A stretch of DNA of 64,000 nt from Lonicera japonica (Eukaryota; Streptophyta; Magnoliopsida; Dipsacales; Caprifoliaceae), in NCBI GenBank assembly GCA_021464415.1, contig CM038465.1, forward strand, positions 19,375,839-19,439,838, read 5' to 3'. How positions within the stretch are numbered: the first letter of the stretch is position 1; the number at the start of each line of letters is the position of its first letter. Shown here piece by piece: positions 34,401 through 46,300 of this stretch. The notes under the pieces were generated by a model, which saw nothing but the letters and a program-made list of their open reading frames with translations, made no database searches and had not been told where the DNA came from. The position numbers and the translations under genes are program-made.

Positions 34401-34505
34401 TCATTTAAAACGAGTTAAAAACAAATGAAATGCCAAAAAGTAAGCAAGGTCCAAAAAATATTATTCACCAATTTTTTTATGCTAAATACTTTTTTAAAAA
34501 ACTTT
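31461..34505. other. AT-rich intergenic DNA
   Basis: No supported gene. It holds short repeats such as GTCCAAAATACA (about 32116 and 32143) and an AT dinucleotide run near 32339. A possible old MITE lies between GAGTATCTCCAACA (33044) and a degenerate inverted copy near 33450. The TCCCACATCGG motif at about 32304 was considered and rejected as an snRNA promoter. Confidence 0.55.
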
Positions 34506-34546
34506 TATTTTTATAATAGTGCCAGATGGCGCGGGCATACTCTAGT
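34506..34546 (+). mobile_element. Helitron-like 3' terminus, copy 1 (plus strand)
   Basis: A short hairpin (GTGCC AGAT GGCGC, 34519-34532) is followed after 9 bases by CTAG at 34542-34545, with T next. This is the canonical Helitron 3' end (hairpin, short spacer, CTRR, insertion before T). The body lies to the left; its 5' TC end was not found. Two further copies of this terminus occur at 39614 and 51912. Confidence 0.6.
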
Positions 34547-34916
34547 ATATACACATGCAACGACGGAGCTCAGTATTTAGAATAACCTCGTACTTACAAT
34601 ACTAACAATGTAGAACTTTAAAACTTAGTTGAGAATAGTGATAATTTGTAAATACTCATAAATGATATCACAATGTACCGAACAACTAATCAAAATTTGT
34701 TTTAAGAATGACCCACTACCTAAGGAGGGGATTTAGGCGATGTACCTCATCCGTCACCTAAGAGATGTTTTTACGTCGCCTTAAATTACGCGACGTAAAT
34801 TACCTCGCCTTAGATACGTCTCCTAATTTCGGTCGCCCAAGGTCTTAGAAAACGTAGGATATTATGATGTCATCTTAGTTGTCCACTAAGGCCAGATAGC
34901 TATTATCCTCGGTCGG

Positions 34917-35440
34917 TTAAGGTGGTAGACCTAGGCCACACAGGTGTTATATTTGGTTGCTTAAGAGGTACATTTAGGCCACGTTGGTTTTATCCTACAT
35001 TTGCTAAGATGGAAACCTAGGCCACGAAGATATTATCCTTTGTCGTCTAAGGTGGTACACCTAGGCTACATTGGTATTATCTTATGTCTGTTAAGAGGTA
35101 AAACTAAGCCACGCAAATGTTATGCTACGTTGTCTAAGGTTGTATACCTAGGCCACCTTGGTATTTGTACTACGTCTCCTAAGAAGTACACCTAAGCCAC
35201 CCATCTATTATCCTACATCGTCTAAGGTGCTATACCTAGGCCACATTGGTTTTATACTACCTCGCTTAAGAGGTACATTTAGGCCATGTAGGTATTATTA
35301 TCCTAGGACTCTTAAGAGGTAAACCTAGGCCACGAAGGTTAATTCCTTCGTCTCTTAAGATGTACGCCTAGGCCACATAAGTATTATAGTACGTCTACTA
35401 AGTGTACACCTAGGCCACGCACCTACGTCGCCTAAGAGCT
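34917..35440. repeat. Tandem array of about 12 units of 43-45 bp
   Basis: Each unit contains TAAG-RGGT-ACACCTAGGCCAC followed by TGGTATTATCCTACGTC. The units end with remnants of the TACGTCGCCTAAG motif, so the array appears to have been built by amplifying one motif plus spacer. It replaces the subterminal array seen in CACTA 1. Confidence 0.85.
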
Positions 35441-35479
35441 GGTTACAATTATTAAAAAAGCTTTATAGGCAATAAACCT

Positions 35480-35660
35480 GATTATTGGGGCCAGTAATAC
35501 ATATTGGTTCCAGTAATCTGATTACTGACCCCAGTAATCCAAGTTTTTGGGCTAGTAATGCTTTATTGGGTCCAGTAATCCAAATTTCTGGGCTAGTAAT
35601 GCATTACTGGGTCTAGTAATCCAGAGTACTGGGGCCAATAATCCTAGTTTTTGTGTGCAA
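35480..35660. repeat. ATTACTGG/CCAGTAAT array in CACTA 2
   Basis: About ten copies of CCAGTAAT and its complement, often as GATTACTG-NCCCCAGTAATC pairs. It lies between the tandem array and the TNPA 3' region; a second small cluster is at 37330-37400. The motif is the same as in the 40.5-52.2 kb arrays. Confidence 0.85.
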
Positions 35661-35809
35661 TATTCAATTGCAAGTACAACCTGCCCAATTTTTCATTCAT
35701 GCATTCATTTTCATTCAATAAATATATGTCAAATAAACTATCAAAATTTATTCAATTCCATTCAACAATAAAAAATAGTTCAAATGTTCAAAATACTTTA
35801 CAATTAATG

Positions 35810-37300
35810 CTAAACTAGGGAGGAGGAGCCATCCGGGGGAGGATTCAGCGGTTTAATCCCTACCGCTCTAAACATATACTCGATATGAGCGCATGCACTC
35901 CACATTTGTACTAAGGCACTCCAAAATTATTTTTAGTGATATAAAAAGTGTCCCAAAAGATCTATATAAGTGTCACTAAAAATGATTTTGGAGTGCCTTA
36001 GGACAATTGTGGAGTGCTAGTATCATTTCCCAAAATAAATAAATTAAGGTGTTGTATAACAAAGATTTACCATGCGGTCGGTGTCGTACTTCTTATACGC
36101 CTCGACCTAAGTAACGAGGTGAGGCGTCTGGTCTCCCTTCCACTTTAGCTCATAAGCCCGTAGGACAAAGGCCTTGGCCCTCCTGCTGTAGGCCTTGGCC
36201 CTCCTGCTGTGGGCCTTCTTATTCTCAGAGGCCCGATTTAGGCCATTTGTGTGCCCAATTCCTGCAATATACAAACATTTGTATTTATTTAATCATTTAC
36301 AAACATATAAATTAAATGAAACAAAATAAAAATAAAATAAGTAAAACAAATGAAAAATTACTTGAAAATCCACGGTCTTGAAGTGGTTGCATAACCATTC
36401 CCACTGGTTCGGGCGATGTATAAACTCCACTGGAATGGGATAATCACCTTGCGTCTTCCAGTTCTTGTGGATCTTGTACTTCCAATCTTTGAAGCGATCC
36501 AAAATCTTCTTATGTATCCACGTGAGGAGCACCTTATCAACGGGATCGATGTCATAACTCTCCTACAAACCAAACAAGAAGAAACATTAATACAAATAAA
36601 AATAAAATTTAGTAAGGCAAAAAAAAAGTTAACTAGAATATGATACAAGTACTTACTGACAGGTAGTCGAAGAACATCGTCCACTACGATAGAGGCATTT
36701 CCCAAACGTTCGGTACAACATCGGCGCTCGGTCTTTTATGAATGCCGACATGTCACTGACAATTTGGGAACGAACCTCCTTTGGCGGCCCAGAAACCACA
36801 AGGTCATATGTCACTCGAGACTTCCCAGATGTACGGATGATCGCAGCCACTTTCTTCCCGGTGATGACACCTCTCTTCTTGTTACTAAAGGAGGCATGCG
36901 TACCTAGAGATAAAAGCATAAAAATTAATCATTCAATCATAAAGAATAAATAAGAATTGCGATATCTAATTAAAGATAATTAAGGGTATTACCTGATATG
37001 GTGGCCTTCGCTACAGCATGCCTAGAGCGAATGCTGCGTACAGGGAGGCCGGCATCTGTGGTGGGGATCGCAGTGCTGCCAGTGGTCGAATGTGTTGACA
37101 GGCTAGGGAGCACCAGTGGTAACGCCGATGACTGAGATGGCTGGGCGGTAGGGGGCTCGGCGAAGGGCTGCTCGGCAGAGGGCTGGGTGGAGGGTTGGGA
37201 GGCCACGTGCAACAAGGCACACTGCAGCTCATCGTACTGAACCTCTGGGCGCGACTTCTTCCTGGTCACAAAAGGTTTTGGATGATTCACCAAAATAGGA
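35810..37300 (-). pseudogene. TNPA-like gene of CACTA 2 (Transposase_24), degenerate
   Basis: Exon-by-exon homologue of the 4765-6605 gene. The first exon (36970-37300) has KKSRPEVQYDELQC, a Q/P/A-rich linker and LPLVLPSLSTHSTTG. The next (36653-36905) has SNKKRGVITGKKVAAI. The third (36350-36560) has WIHKKILDRFKDWKYKIHKN and PVEFIHRPNQWEWL. A further exon near 36070-36240 has the KKAHSRRAKA motif, and a tail near 35812-35900 ends NPPPDGSSS. Its start codon is not clear (the expected place reads TTG). A 21-bp in-frame duplication (SRRAKAY repeated) and a MITE inside the tail exon or intron further disrupt it. It would have encoded a DNA-binding partner of the transposase. Confidence 0.7.
35914..35998. 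mobile_element. 85-bp MITE with TA target duplication
   Basis: Inverted repeats of about 28 bp (starting AGGCACTCCAAAAT) with two mismatches surround a loop of about 28 bp. TA flanks both sides (35912-35913 and 35999-36000), as for Stowaway/mariner-type MITEs. It lies at the C-terminal end of the CACTA 2 TNPA gene. Confidence 0.75.
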
Positions 37301-38169
37301 AACTTAAAACATAACAAACACACATACATTACTGGGGCCAGTAACCCAGTACTGGTGCAGTAATCGAAATTAATGGGGCCAATAATCCATTACGAAGTCA
37401 ATATTGCTCTGAGCATTTGGGAGAAAATGGAGCACAATTAACAAGTTTGGATTGGTGTTTGGACCAATTCATACGGCTGATAACACAATTATGCCTAATA
37501 GGAACAATTACTCGAATACAAGCCACACTATATAATTTCACGCAATAACGCCTATTCAAGCCCCATAATTGCAAACCAATAGAAATGGAGAGTGAGAAGC
37601 TTACCAAATTGAAATAGGCTGTGTAGGAGAGAGAGAGAGAGTGAATCCAAAACGAGAGGGAGAGAGAGAAATGGAGATAGGGATTGTGTAGGCTATGTAG
37701 GAGAGAAGAGATAGCAGATCTCATGTGTTGGGAGAGAGTGAGGGGTGGGGACAGAGGAGGAAAAAAGAGGAGGTGCCGGAGATGGTGGTGTTTGAGAGAG
37801 AGGGAGAGAGAGAAGAGAGGTTATAAGGGTTTGTAAAGAATGAAAAAGGGGAGGAAAGATTCAATTTATAACCACACTCTTGTGAGACGTAAGTACACTA
37901 CAAATTATTTAAAAACTATGTTGGCTAAGTTAATTTGAAAATTTCAAATTATTTAAAATTTTCGTGAAAATTTGTGCGGGAATGACTTTTGGGCAACCCA
38001 ATATGTTTGTTCGTCTCCTAGGAAAAACTTGAGAGACGTATTTATAATTCGTACATTGCCTGAGTGTTTTTTTTTTTTTTAAAATAAATAAATTTTAGTT
38101 GAAAAAATATTTTAAATATTAAAATAATTACTCAATATTTCTTCTTCATTTTTTTACAAAATTCTATAG

Positions 38170-38245
38170 TCTTGATGGATCTTGTTTAATTGATCTTGAT
38201 TGGTAGATTTTAAATATTAAATTTTGAATTTTTTATTTTAACTTA
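38170..38245. repeat. Dispersed repeat D, copy 1
   Basis: Contains GATGGATCTTGTTTAATTG and ATCTTGATTGGTAGATTTT, repeated at 39867-39940 and 49060-49130. A following phrase, GGGAAAATGACCCATA at about 38277, recurs near 39946. All three copies are in the same orientation. Confidence 0.75.
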
Positions 38246-38369
38246 TAGCTTTTTTAATGTAAACAAAAATAAAATTGGGAAAATGACCCATACATACAAT
38301 CTCTAGCCTCCCTCGAATAATAACACATAGTTTACCCTTCTTTTTCTAAATAACACATCTTTAATGGTT

Positions 38370-38750
38370 GGATTAGCGTTGAGCGATTAATGACAGTATA
38401 TTGTCTTCTGAAGCATACGAGGGTAAAACAAATGGAGATGATCTATAAGAGGAGTAGAGCTGAGTTTGTGCTGTGGACAACCAAACTCACACCAAAAATG
38501 TTGTAAAATCTTGAAATACAGATGAAGAAGTCGTACAGTTTCCCCATCCACCCAATAAGCAATGTGCATGAGTCTACCTCAGAGGTTTTAGGAGGCTACA
38601 TCTTTCCTCCCATTGCAAAGAGGCCACCGGGCAAGCATAGGATCAAGAGGATGAAGTTAAGCAGAGAGTATTAGAAGAAGTCGATTACTTGCGGCCGGTG
38701 TCATAAGAAGGGCGGCCACAACAGGCTTACTTGTACTTTTAAAATTGGGA
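38370..38750 (+). pseudogene. MULE (MuDR-type) transposase C-terminus, relic
   Basis: In the frame of the ATG at 38432 the translation reads ...MEMIYKRSRAEF, LTPKML, a stop, NLEIQMKKSYSFPIHPISN, IFPPIAKRPPGKHRIKR, another stop, then KKSITCGRCHKKGGHNRLTC. This matches the C-terminus of plant MURA transposases: the LTPK helix, the KRPPGR-type basic stretch and the CxxCxxxGHNxxxC zinc knuckle, here with an extra residue and a CHKKGGHN spacing. The catalytic DDE region is absent. Two in-frame stops show it is dead. Confidence 0.65.
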
Positions 38751-38832
38751 AATTAGATTCTTATACTTTTTAGATAATTTTTTTTGTCAAATATGGTGTT
38801 TTATAATTGATGGTGTAAATTAAAAATATAAT

Positions 38833-39604
38833 TTGTCCAACCAACCACGAGCTGACACGCCCTACCCTGATGTGGTGAGAGGAGCTCTGAAAAGCTCCAT
38901 CCGAGCTCAACAAGGAAGGTAAAGCTCATTAGCAGTTGAATACCTCCTACGGAATTAATATCGCACTACAAATTGTGAGACCCAGAGCTCTTTGGACGAG
39001 CTATGGAGCATCCTTGCCTAACCGTTATGACAGAGTAGTTAACAGAAGACATGGGCGACTGCCACCTGCCATGCAGAAAGCACAGAACGTCCCTCACATT
39101 CTACAAATTATTTACCAACTGCATTTAATGTACCATAATTCATGGAGAAGCAAGGTCAGAGTTAGTGATGATCAAGGCATGGTCTCAGACATGCCCTCAA
39201 AGCTCTGCCATGCATGTATCTTCTCTTAATTGTACATATAGAAGGAGAATCCAGTATTTACTCCAAGGCTGATGAACTGATCAATACATCAGAGAATATA
39301 CACGAATAACTATTTCATCTACCTAAGTCAAGCAATTACTCCAAGAACAAGAGACATAAGAGCTCGGAGCATTCAATAGCTTAGCATTAGTATAGCCCGA
39401 GCACACTCCCATTGTAATGTTGTGAAGATAGTTCAGCTAGAGAGATTTTTGTGTGATTGTATTAACTGATTGTTAAAACATCAATACAAGGCAAACCGAG
39501 CTCCTAGCTCTATTCAACAGAGAAGGCATTTATTGCCCCAATCATTTTTACACAATCATTGACAGTGTGCTCTGAAATACCCTTTCAGATTTTAGCACCA
39601 ACAA
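38833..39604 (+). mobile_element. Probable solo LTR (about 770 bp)
   Basis: The region begins near TGTCCAACC and ends CACCAACA, with ATAAT on both sides one base off on the left. It has the look of an LTR: GAGCTC-rich U3, a late R/U5 with TTAAAACATCAATACAAGGC and no ORF. No second copy is in the window, so the call rests on ends and a near-exact duplication. Confidence 0.45.
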
Positions 39605-39613
39605 TAATATAGA

Positions 39614-39641
39614 CTAGGGTATACCCGTGCCATCCGGCACG
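39614..39641 (-). mobile_element. Helitron-like 3' terminus, copy 2 (minus strand)
   Basis: Minus-strand reading: a perfect 6-bp-stem hairpin (CGTGCC GGAT GGCACG, 39641-39626), then GGTATACC and CTAG (39617-39614), followed by T. The body would extend to higher coordinates. It is in inverted orientation relative to the copies at 34.5 kb and 51.9 kb. Confidence 0.6.
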
Positions 39642-39866
39642 ATAATAAAATAAAAAGGAGTAATGTGTGATGAATTAGTATGTGAAAATAATTCACTTAG
39701 GTCTGTTAGTATGATTTGAAAATAATCCCAAAATTTGAAAATAATCCAAAAAATTGATTGATGTACCGTTAACATTACTAAAAACGACAGACTGAAATGA
39801 CCAACAATATACAAATAGATAACATACGTCCTTCAATGTTACTCATTAATTTATTTATTTTAAAAT

Positions 39867-39940
39867 AATTCTGTAGCGATGATGGATCTTGTTTAATTGA
39901 TCTTGATTAGTAGATTTTTAAATATTAATTTTTAATTAAT
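39867..39940. repeat. Dispersed repeat D, copy 2
   Basis: GATGATGGATCTTGTTTAAT and GATCTTGATTAGTAGATTTT, matching 38170 and 49060. It lies upstream of the Ulp1-type gene, while copy 3 lies downstream of it. Confidence 0.75.
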
Positions 39941-40553
39941 TTTGGGGGAATGACCCATAACTACAACCCAACCTAATTTATACCCGCTAACTCATACACG
40001 GCTAAAAATTTACCACTAACTCTTGTTCACCCATCTTTTATGAAATATCCCTAGATATTCCTCTTATTTACACCTGGTGACACTCCACAACAAATAATCG
40101 CTTTTCAAAAAAACTCTTCACTCTCCCCAGTCCCCACCTAACCACTACCACTATTTTCGGAGCCCACTAATCACAACAAAGCTCACTCTCTCTAACTATC
40201 GCTCTACTAAACACGAAAACACTCTCTAACTACCGCCATCTTCAACAACTATTTCGCTCATCCCATCTATGTAAGTTTAACTCTCACACTCTTTCTCTCT
40301 CGTTCTACTTTTCTCGTGCTTTGTTTCACACATTTTTTTTACAACCATAATGTCTTACAAAAACTGTTTTTAATTTGTAAGAAGATTTTATTTGATGAAC
40401 GCATGTCGCGATTATGATCAAATTTTGAAATTTAGGGTTTAAAAAAATAACTGAACCCTACATATCTATTTCTGTTCATTGAAATTTAGTATCTAACCTG
40501 ACATGCGATTGCTATTCATTTTTTATTGGAACAACGTTAATAAAAGCTAGGTT

Positions 40554-40960
40554 GGATTACTGGTGGGGCCAATAACCCTCATAACTATATAATTTTGTCT
40601 CCTTAGTAAACACATTTATTTTACTGCAGTTCTAGTGTAAATGATTATGAATAACGGTGTAAATGATTGTGAATAATTTTGATTACTGGGCCATTAATCT
40701 ATTATTGGCCAGTAATTTGGATTACCGGGCCAGTAATCAGGATTACTGGGGCCATGAATCCAAATTACTGGGCCCAGGAATCTATTACTGGCCCTAGTAA
40801 TTTGGATTACTGTCCCCGGCAACTGGGATTACACGCCCCTGTAATCCTAATTACTAGACGCAATAATTTGGATTACTTGCCCTAGTAATTAAAATTACTG
40901 GCACTAGTAAATTTGCATTACTCCCCCCAGTAATCCTGATTACCTAGCAGTAATCCTAAC
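40554..40960. repeat. ATTACTGG/CCAGTAAT array upstream of the Ulp1-type gene
   Basis: About twenty copies of ATTACTGG, GGCCAGTAAT and variants in both orientations, ending 60 bp before the ATG at 41014. The placement recalls the arrays upstream of the TNPA leader in CACTA 1. Confidence 0.88.
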
Positions 40961-42289
40961 TGCCTATGTAGCTTCTTTCCTTACTGAACTAATTTATTTT
41001 GATGAAAATCATAATGGCACCAAAAAATTATATTCCGGTCCATGGCGAGGAGGAAGTCTCTGCAAGCAGCTGTGACACTGTGCCATTATCTAAATTGAGA
41101 AAAAGACGTACACCATTGAGATGACCACTAAAAAAGAAGGCCACCTTCGAATTGGAGCGGACAGTCGCGGCTGTGCCAAAATAAATGGTACCAACCCCAG
41201 AGTGCAAACGCACTAGATCGGCCAAAAAAGTCGAACCGAAGAGACAAAAGAAATAGACAAAACCGTCAAAACCAAAGGCAGCCAAACCCAAAAGGTCTCT
41301 TCCCCAGAGATGCGCAATATTGACCTTGGCCAAATTGGTAAAGCAATACCGGGAAGCCATCTCAGCGGAAACATGGGATATTCTGAATGGGATGGACTTC
41401 GGCCCTTTGGTGCGGGGCTTTCGGGATGGTTTAACCAAGGAATCCAACTGTAGGAAGATGAAGATTGACTTTGAAATAATAATGAAGCATTTTGACAAAG
41501 ATCGGATGGTGTGGTCCTTTGGCAGTTTATAATCAGACTTGGCCCTGGAGTTCTTGATGGTATTGTTTCACTTGCCAGCTGAAGGAGTAAAAATAATACC
41601 TGTTACCAGATTAGAGGATAGGAAGGAATAGGCGGCGAACCTGTTCCCAAGTTGCATGGCCCTTATACGGCCTTCATAAACAGACATAAAGAACTTGCTC
41701 ACATCTGAGCTAAAAAAAAGAAAAAGAGCTAATTCAAAAAAGGTTGCATTGACGCTGCTGATGTATTTATTCTCGGGATCAATCTTACGTGAGATCTGGT
41801 CAATGTATGCCTCGACGTCGAAAATGTGAGCAAGTATGATCGGGCGACCTCGGTTATGGAATTCTTGTTCACTAGCATCAAGAAGTATAACAAAGATAAA
41901 CCAAGCACACTCAACGGATGAACGCTATTGGTGCAGTATTGGTTTCTGGAAAACACAAAGTTGAGAGAGCCACATTTAGAGAATCGTCTAATTAGCATGA
42001 CACATTTCGGGGCGTGGAACATTAGAGGTAACTTATGCATTGGTATGAATAATAAACTTTTACGCATTTAATAGAAAAATTACCTAATCAATCCTAATCT
42101 GTGATTCAGGAACTTGTACTCGGCAAAACTTGGCCAATGTTTGCTTTTAGTCATGCCCATGAACAGTCGAAAGGGCGGCAGCAAAATGAAGGGGAACCAC
42201 AAAAGCAGGTGAATAGTGGTGAGGAAAAGATTGATTCTGACAGTGAGGAGAAGAGTGATGAGGATTAGTCATTAGAGCTGCCAAAATGG

Positions 42290-42795
42290 GTAAGTATTTT
42301 GCATGATATATAGGCTGGTATTCTAATAATTAATGGATTCATTCTCCCTGTAATTTGGATTCCTGGTCCCAATAATCCAAATTACTAGCACCATTAATCC
42401 TGATTAGTGGGGTTGGTAATGGATTGCTGCCACCAGTAATCCATGACTGCCCCCAGCTCTATGGGTTACTGGACCCAGTAATTTTGATTACTAGGATCAG
42501 TAATCCAAATTACTGGCCCTAGTAATCAGGATTACTGGGATTAGTAATGGATTACATCCACCAGTAATCCTGATTACTAACAGCAGTAATCTATTACTGC
42601 CCCTAGATTTATGGGTTACTGGACCTAGTAATTTTGATTACTGGAGTCACTAATCAGATTTCTAGAAACAGTAATCACAATTACTAAGGCCCGTAATCAA
42701 AATTAGTGGGGCCAGTAATCGGATTACTGACCCAATCTGCTTACTGGTGTCAGTAATCAAATTATTGGCACCAGAAATCCTTTGATGTTATAGAT
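42290..42795. repeat. ATTACTGG/CCAGTAAT array inside the Ulp1-type gene
   Basis: More than twenty copies, many as ATTACTGG-NCCCAGTAAT pairs. It separates the N-terminal exons from the helical exon at 42869, so it would be intronic. Confidence 0.88.
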
Positions 42796-43382
42796 AGGCT
42801 GGTGAATTTCACTACATGTTATGTTTTATCTGTGATGCCAGGTCCCCCAAAAAAATAATAGCGACGAGATGGTGAAAAAGGTGGTGCAAATAGTTGATAA
42901 TGTTGTTGCAAAATTATCTCAACTTATCGACAATAACGTCAACGTGGGACTACAAATGGTGGCTCTAATGGAACATCAACAAACTGTCCATGCCCTCACC
43001 ATAAAAATGGTGGAAATTCTAGCAACGTTGGATATAAGAATTAATTTGCTAGAGCACCAAATGAAAAGGAGGCAGGCTTAACCACAGGTCACAACTCGTA
43101 CAACTCCATGCAATCCAATTCGGGATGATAGGGTTGATAACACAGCGGACTTGCAGGAAATGGAAAAAAGTGCTACCAAGACTACTATGGTGGTTTACCA
43201 CAACGTTGGGACAACTGTTCAGCCCGGCCTTGTGGAGAAGGAGAATGTACACAAAGTTAAAACAAAAAAAGGTTGGGGTAAGGGAAGAGGACCTGCTCGA
43301 AAAAAGGGAGGAAGATGTTGTCGGGGAGAGGGACAAAGATTGGGGAGGGACTTTTGATGAATCATTAGTATTGGCCTTGGTT

Positions 43383-46300
43383 GACGACGTCGTTAATGAG
43401 ATTACTCGACAGGAGACCCTCTAAAAAAGGGACATTACATTGCCGCCCCTGCATTCAATTGAGAAGAATGCAAAAGTACACAACCGGGATGCAACGAGGA
43501 TGAGGGATAGTGATTTGGAGTATGAAACTCCTTCTACAATCCGCAGGCCACATAAGAAAGCAAAGGCCCATGAACCAAAACAACAAACATTACAAATCGA
43601 GGGGGTTAACTGCACAAAGGACACCTGGCAAACCTTAGATGTGAAGATTCAAGGACACTACCACGTTTTCTTCTGCTCGAAAAGGTAAGTACATATTTTT
43701 ATCCAAATCATCTAATTGTAAAATTAATTAACAAAAGCCGTACGAATTGATTTTAATTTGTTCTCTTAACAACGATTTCTACTACCAGGATCTTCACGCC
43801 GCATTTGGGCCTATTACAAAGACAATTATGATAAAAGAAAACATAATTAAGGAGAGAGATTTGGATAAAGATGTAAGATTCAATCAAATAATTTGGATTA
43901 TGTATGTGCTAATTTCGATTAGTGTGTACGTTAATTTGGATTACTGGGGTTGGTAATGGATTACTGGGGCTAGTAATTTTGATAGGTGGCCCCTGTAATA
44001 CTAATTACTGCCTCTAGTAATCATGTTTACTGCCCCCAGTAATCCATTACTTCATAATCAATTAGGATTACTGGAGCCAATAATTTTGATAACTGGCCCC
44101 AATAATCGATTACTGTCCCCAGCTATATCAGTTACCAGACTCCCATTAATTTTGATTACTGGGGAGAATAATTAGATTACTGGGGCCAGTACCCCAGTAA
44201 TCGGGGAGAAGGACGAATTCGTTAATGAGATTGCTCGACATGAGGCCCTTGAAAAAAAGAGGCATTACGTTGCCGCCCCCCGCATTCTATTGAGAATAAT
44301 GTGAAAGTACACAACCGGGGTGCAACGAGGATGAGGGACAGTGTTTCAGAGTACAAAACTCCTTCTGCAATCCGCAGGCCGCATAAGAAAGCAAAGGCCC
44401 ATGAACCCAAACAACAAGCATTATAAATCGAGGGGGTTGACTTCAAGAAGGACACCTGGCAGACCCTAGATGTGAAGATTCAAGAGTATTACCACGCTTT
44501 TTTCAGCTCGAAAAGGTAAGTACATATTTTTATCCAAATCATCTAATTGTAAAATTAATTAACAAAAGCCATACAAATTGATTCTAATTTGTTCTCTTCA
44601 CAGTGATTTCTACTATCTGGATTTTAACGACGCATTCGGGCCTACTATAGAGACAAATATGATAAAAAAAAACATAATTGAGGAGAGGGATTTGGATAAA
44701 GATGAAAGATTCAATTGAATAATTTGGATTAAGTTTGTGTTAATTTCGATTAGTGTGTACGTTAATTTTGATTACTAGGGTTGGTAATGGATTACTGGGG
44801 CCAGTAATTTTGATTACTTGCCCCAGTAATCCTAATTATTGCCTCTAGTAATCATGTCTACTACCCTCAGTAATCCATTACTGCATAATCAATTTGGATT
44901 ACTCGAGCCAATAAATTTGATAACTGGCCCCAGTAATCGATTATTGGCCCCATCTATATGGGTTACCAGACCCACATTAAATTTGATTACTGAGGACAAT
45001 AATCAGATTACTGGGGCCAGTATCCCAGTAATCGGGGAGAGGGACGACGTCGTAAACGAGATTGCTCGACAAGAGGCCCACGTAAAAAGGGACATTACGT
45101 TGCCGCCCCCTCGTTCAATTGCGAAGAATGTGAAAGTACACAACTGGGGTGCAATGAGGATGAGGGATAGTGATTTGGAGTACAAAACTCCATCTACAAT
45201 CTGCAGGCCGTATAAGAAAGCAAAGGCCCATGAACCCAAACAACAAGCATTATAAATCGAAGGGGTTGATTGCACAAAGGACACCTGGCAGACCCTAGAT
45301 GTGAAGATTCAAGGGCACTACCACACTTTCTTCAGCTTGAAAAGGTAAGTACATATTTTTATCCAAATCATCTAATTGTAAAATTAATTAACAAAATCCA
45401 TACGAATTGATTTTAATTTTTTCTCTTAACTGCGATTTTTACTACCAGGATCTTAACGACGCATTCGGGCCAGTTATAGAGAGAATTATGATAAAAAAAT
45501 ATAATTGAGGACAGAGATTTGGAGATAGACGTAAGATTCAATTGAATAATTTGGATTACTGGGGTTGGTAATGGATTATTGGGGCCAGCAATTTTTCATT
45601 ACTTGCCCCCGTAATCCATTATTGCGTCATTAATTTGAATTACTTGAGCCAGTAATTTTGATAACTAGCCCCAGCAATCGATTACTGCCCCCAGCTATAT
45701 GGGTTTCTAGACCCCCATAAATTTTGATTACTGGGGATAGTAATCAGATTACTAAGGCTAGTACACTAGTAATCGGGGAGAATGACGACGTCCTTAATAA
45801 GATTGCTCGACGGGAGGAGCCCGAAAGAAGAGATATTACGTTGCCGCCCCCGCATTCAATTGAGAAGAATGTGAAAGTACACAATTGGGGTGCAACGAGG
45901 ATGAGGGATAGTGATTTGGATTATGAAACTCCTTTTGCAATCCGCATGCCGCATAAGAAAGCACAGGCCCATGAATCCAAACAAAAAGCATTATAAATCG
46001 AGGGGGTTTACCGCACAAAGGACACCTGGCAGACCCTAGATATGAAGATTCAAGGGCATTACCACGCTTCTTTGGCTCGAAAAGGTAAGTATGTATTTTT
46101 TCCCAAATCATCTAATTGTAAAATTAATTAACAAAAGCCATACGAATTGATTTTATTTTATTTTCTTAACAGCGATTTCTACTACCAGGATCTTAACGAT
46201 GCATCCGGGCTTATTATAGAGACAATTATGATAAAAAAAAAACATAATTGAGGAGAGAGATTTGGATAAAGATGTAAGATTCAATTGAATAATTTGGATT

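Larger units (their letters stand above)
34714..38070 (-). mobile_element. CACTA element 2, left part with TNPA unit
   Basis: Starts CACTACCTAAGG at 34714. Terminal motifs related to ACGTCGCCTAAG follow, then a 43-45-bp tandem array, an ATTACTGG array, a minus-strand TNPA-like gene, a CT-rich leader (about 37620-37860) and a final short array (about 37880-38070). The order matches 4038-8345 of CACTA 1. No TAGTG terminus is found at 38070, so the element probably continued to the right before MULE, LTR and Helitron insertions and deletions. Confidence 0.7.
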
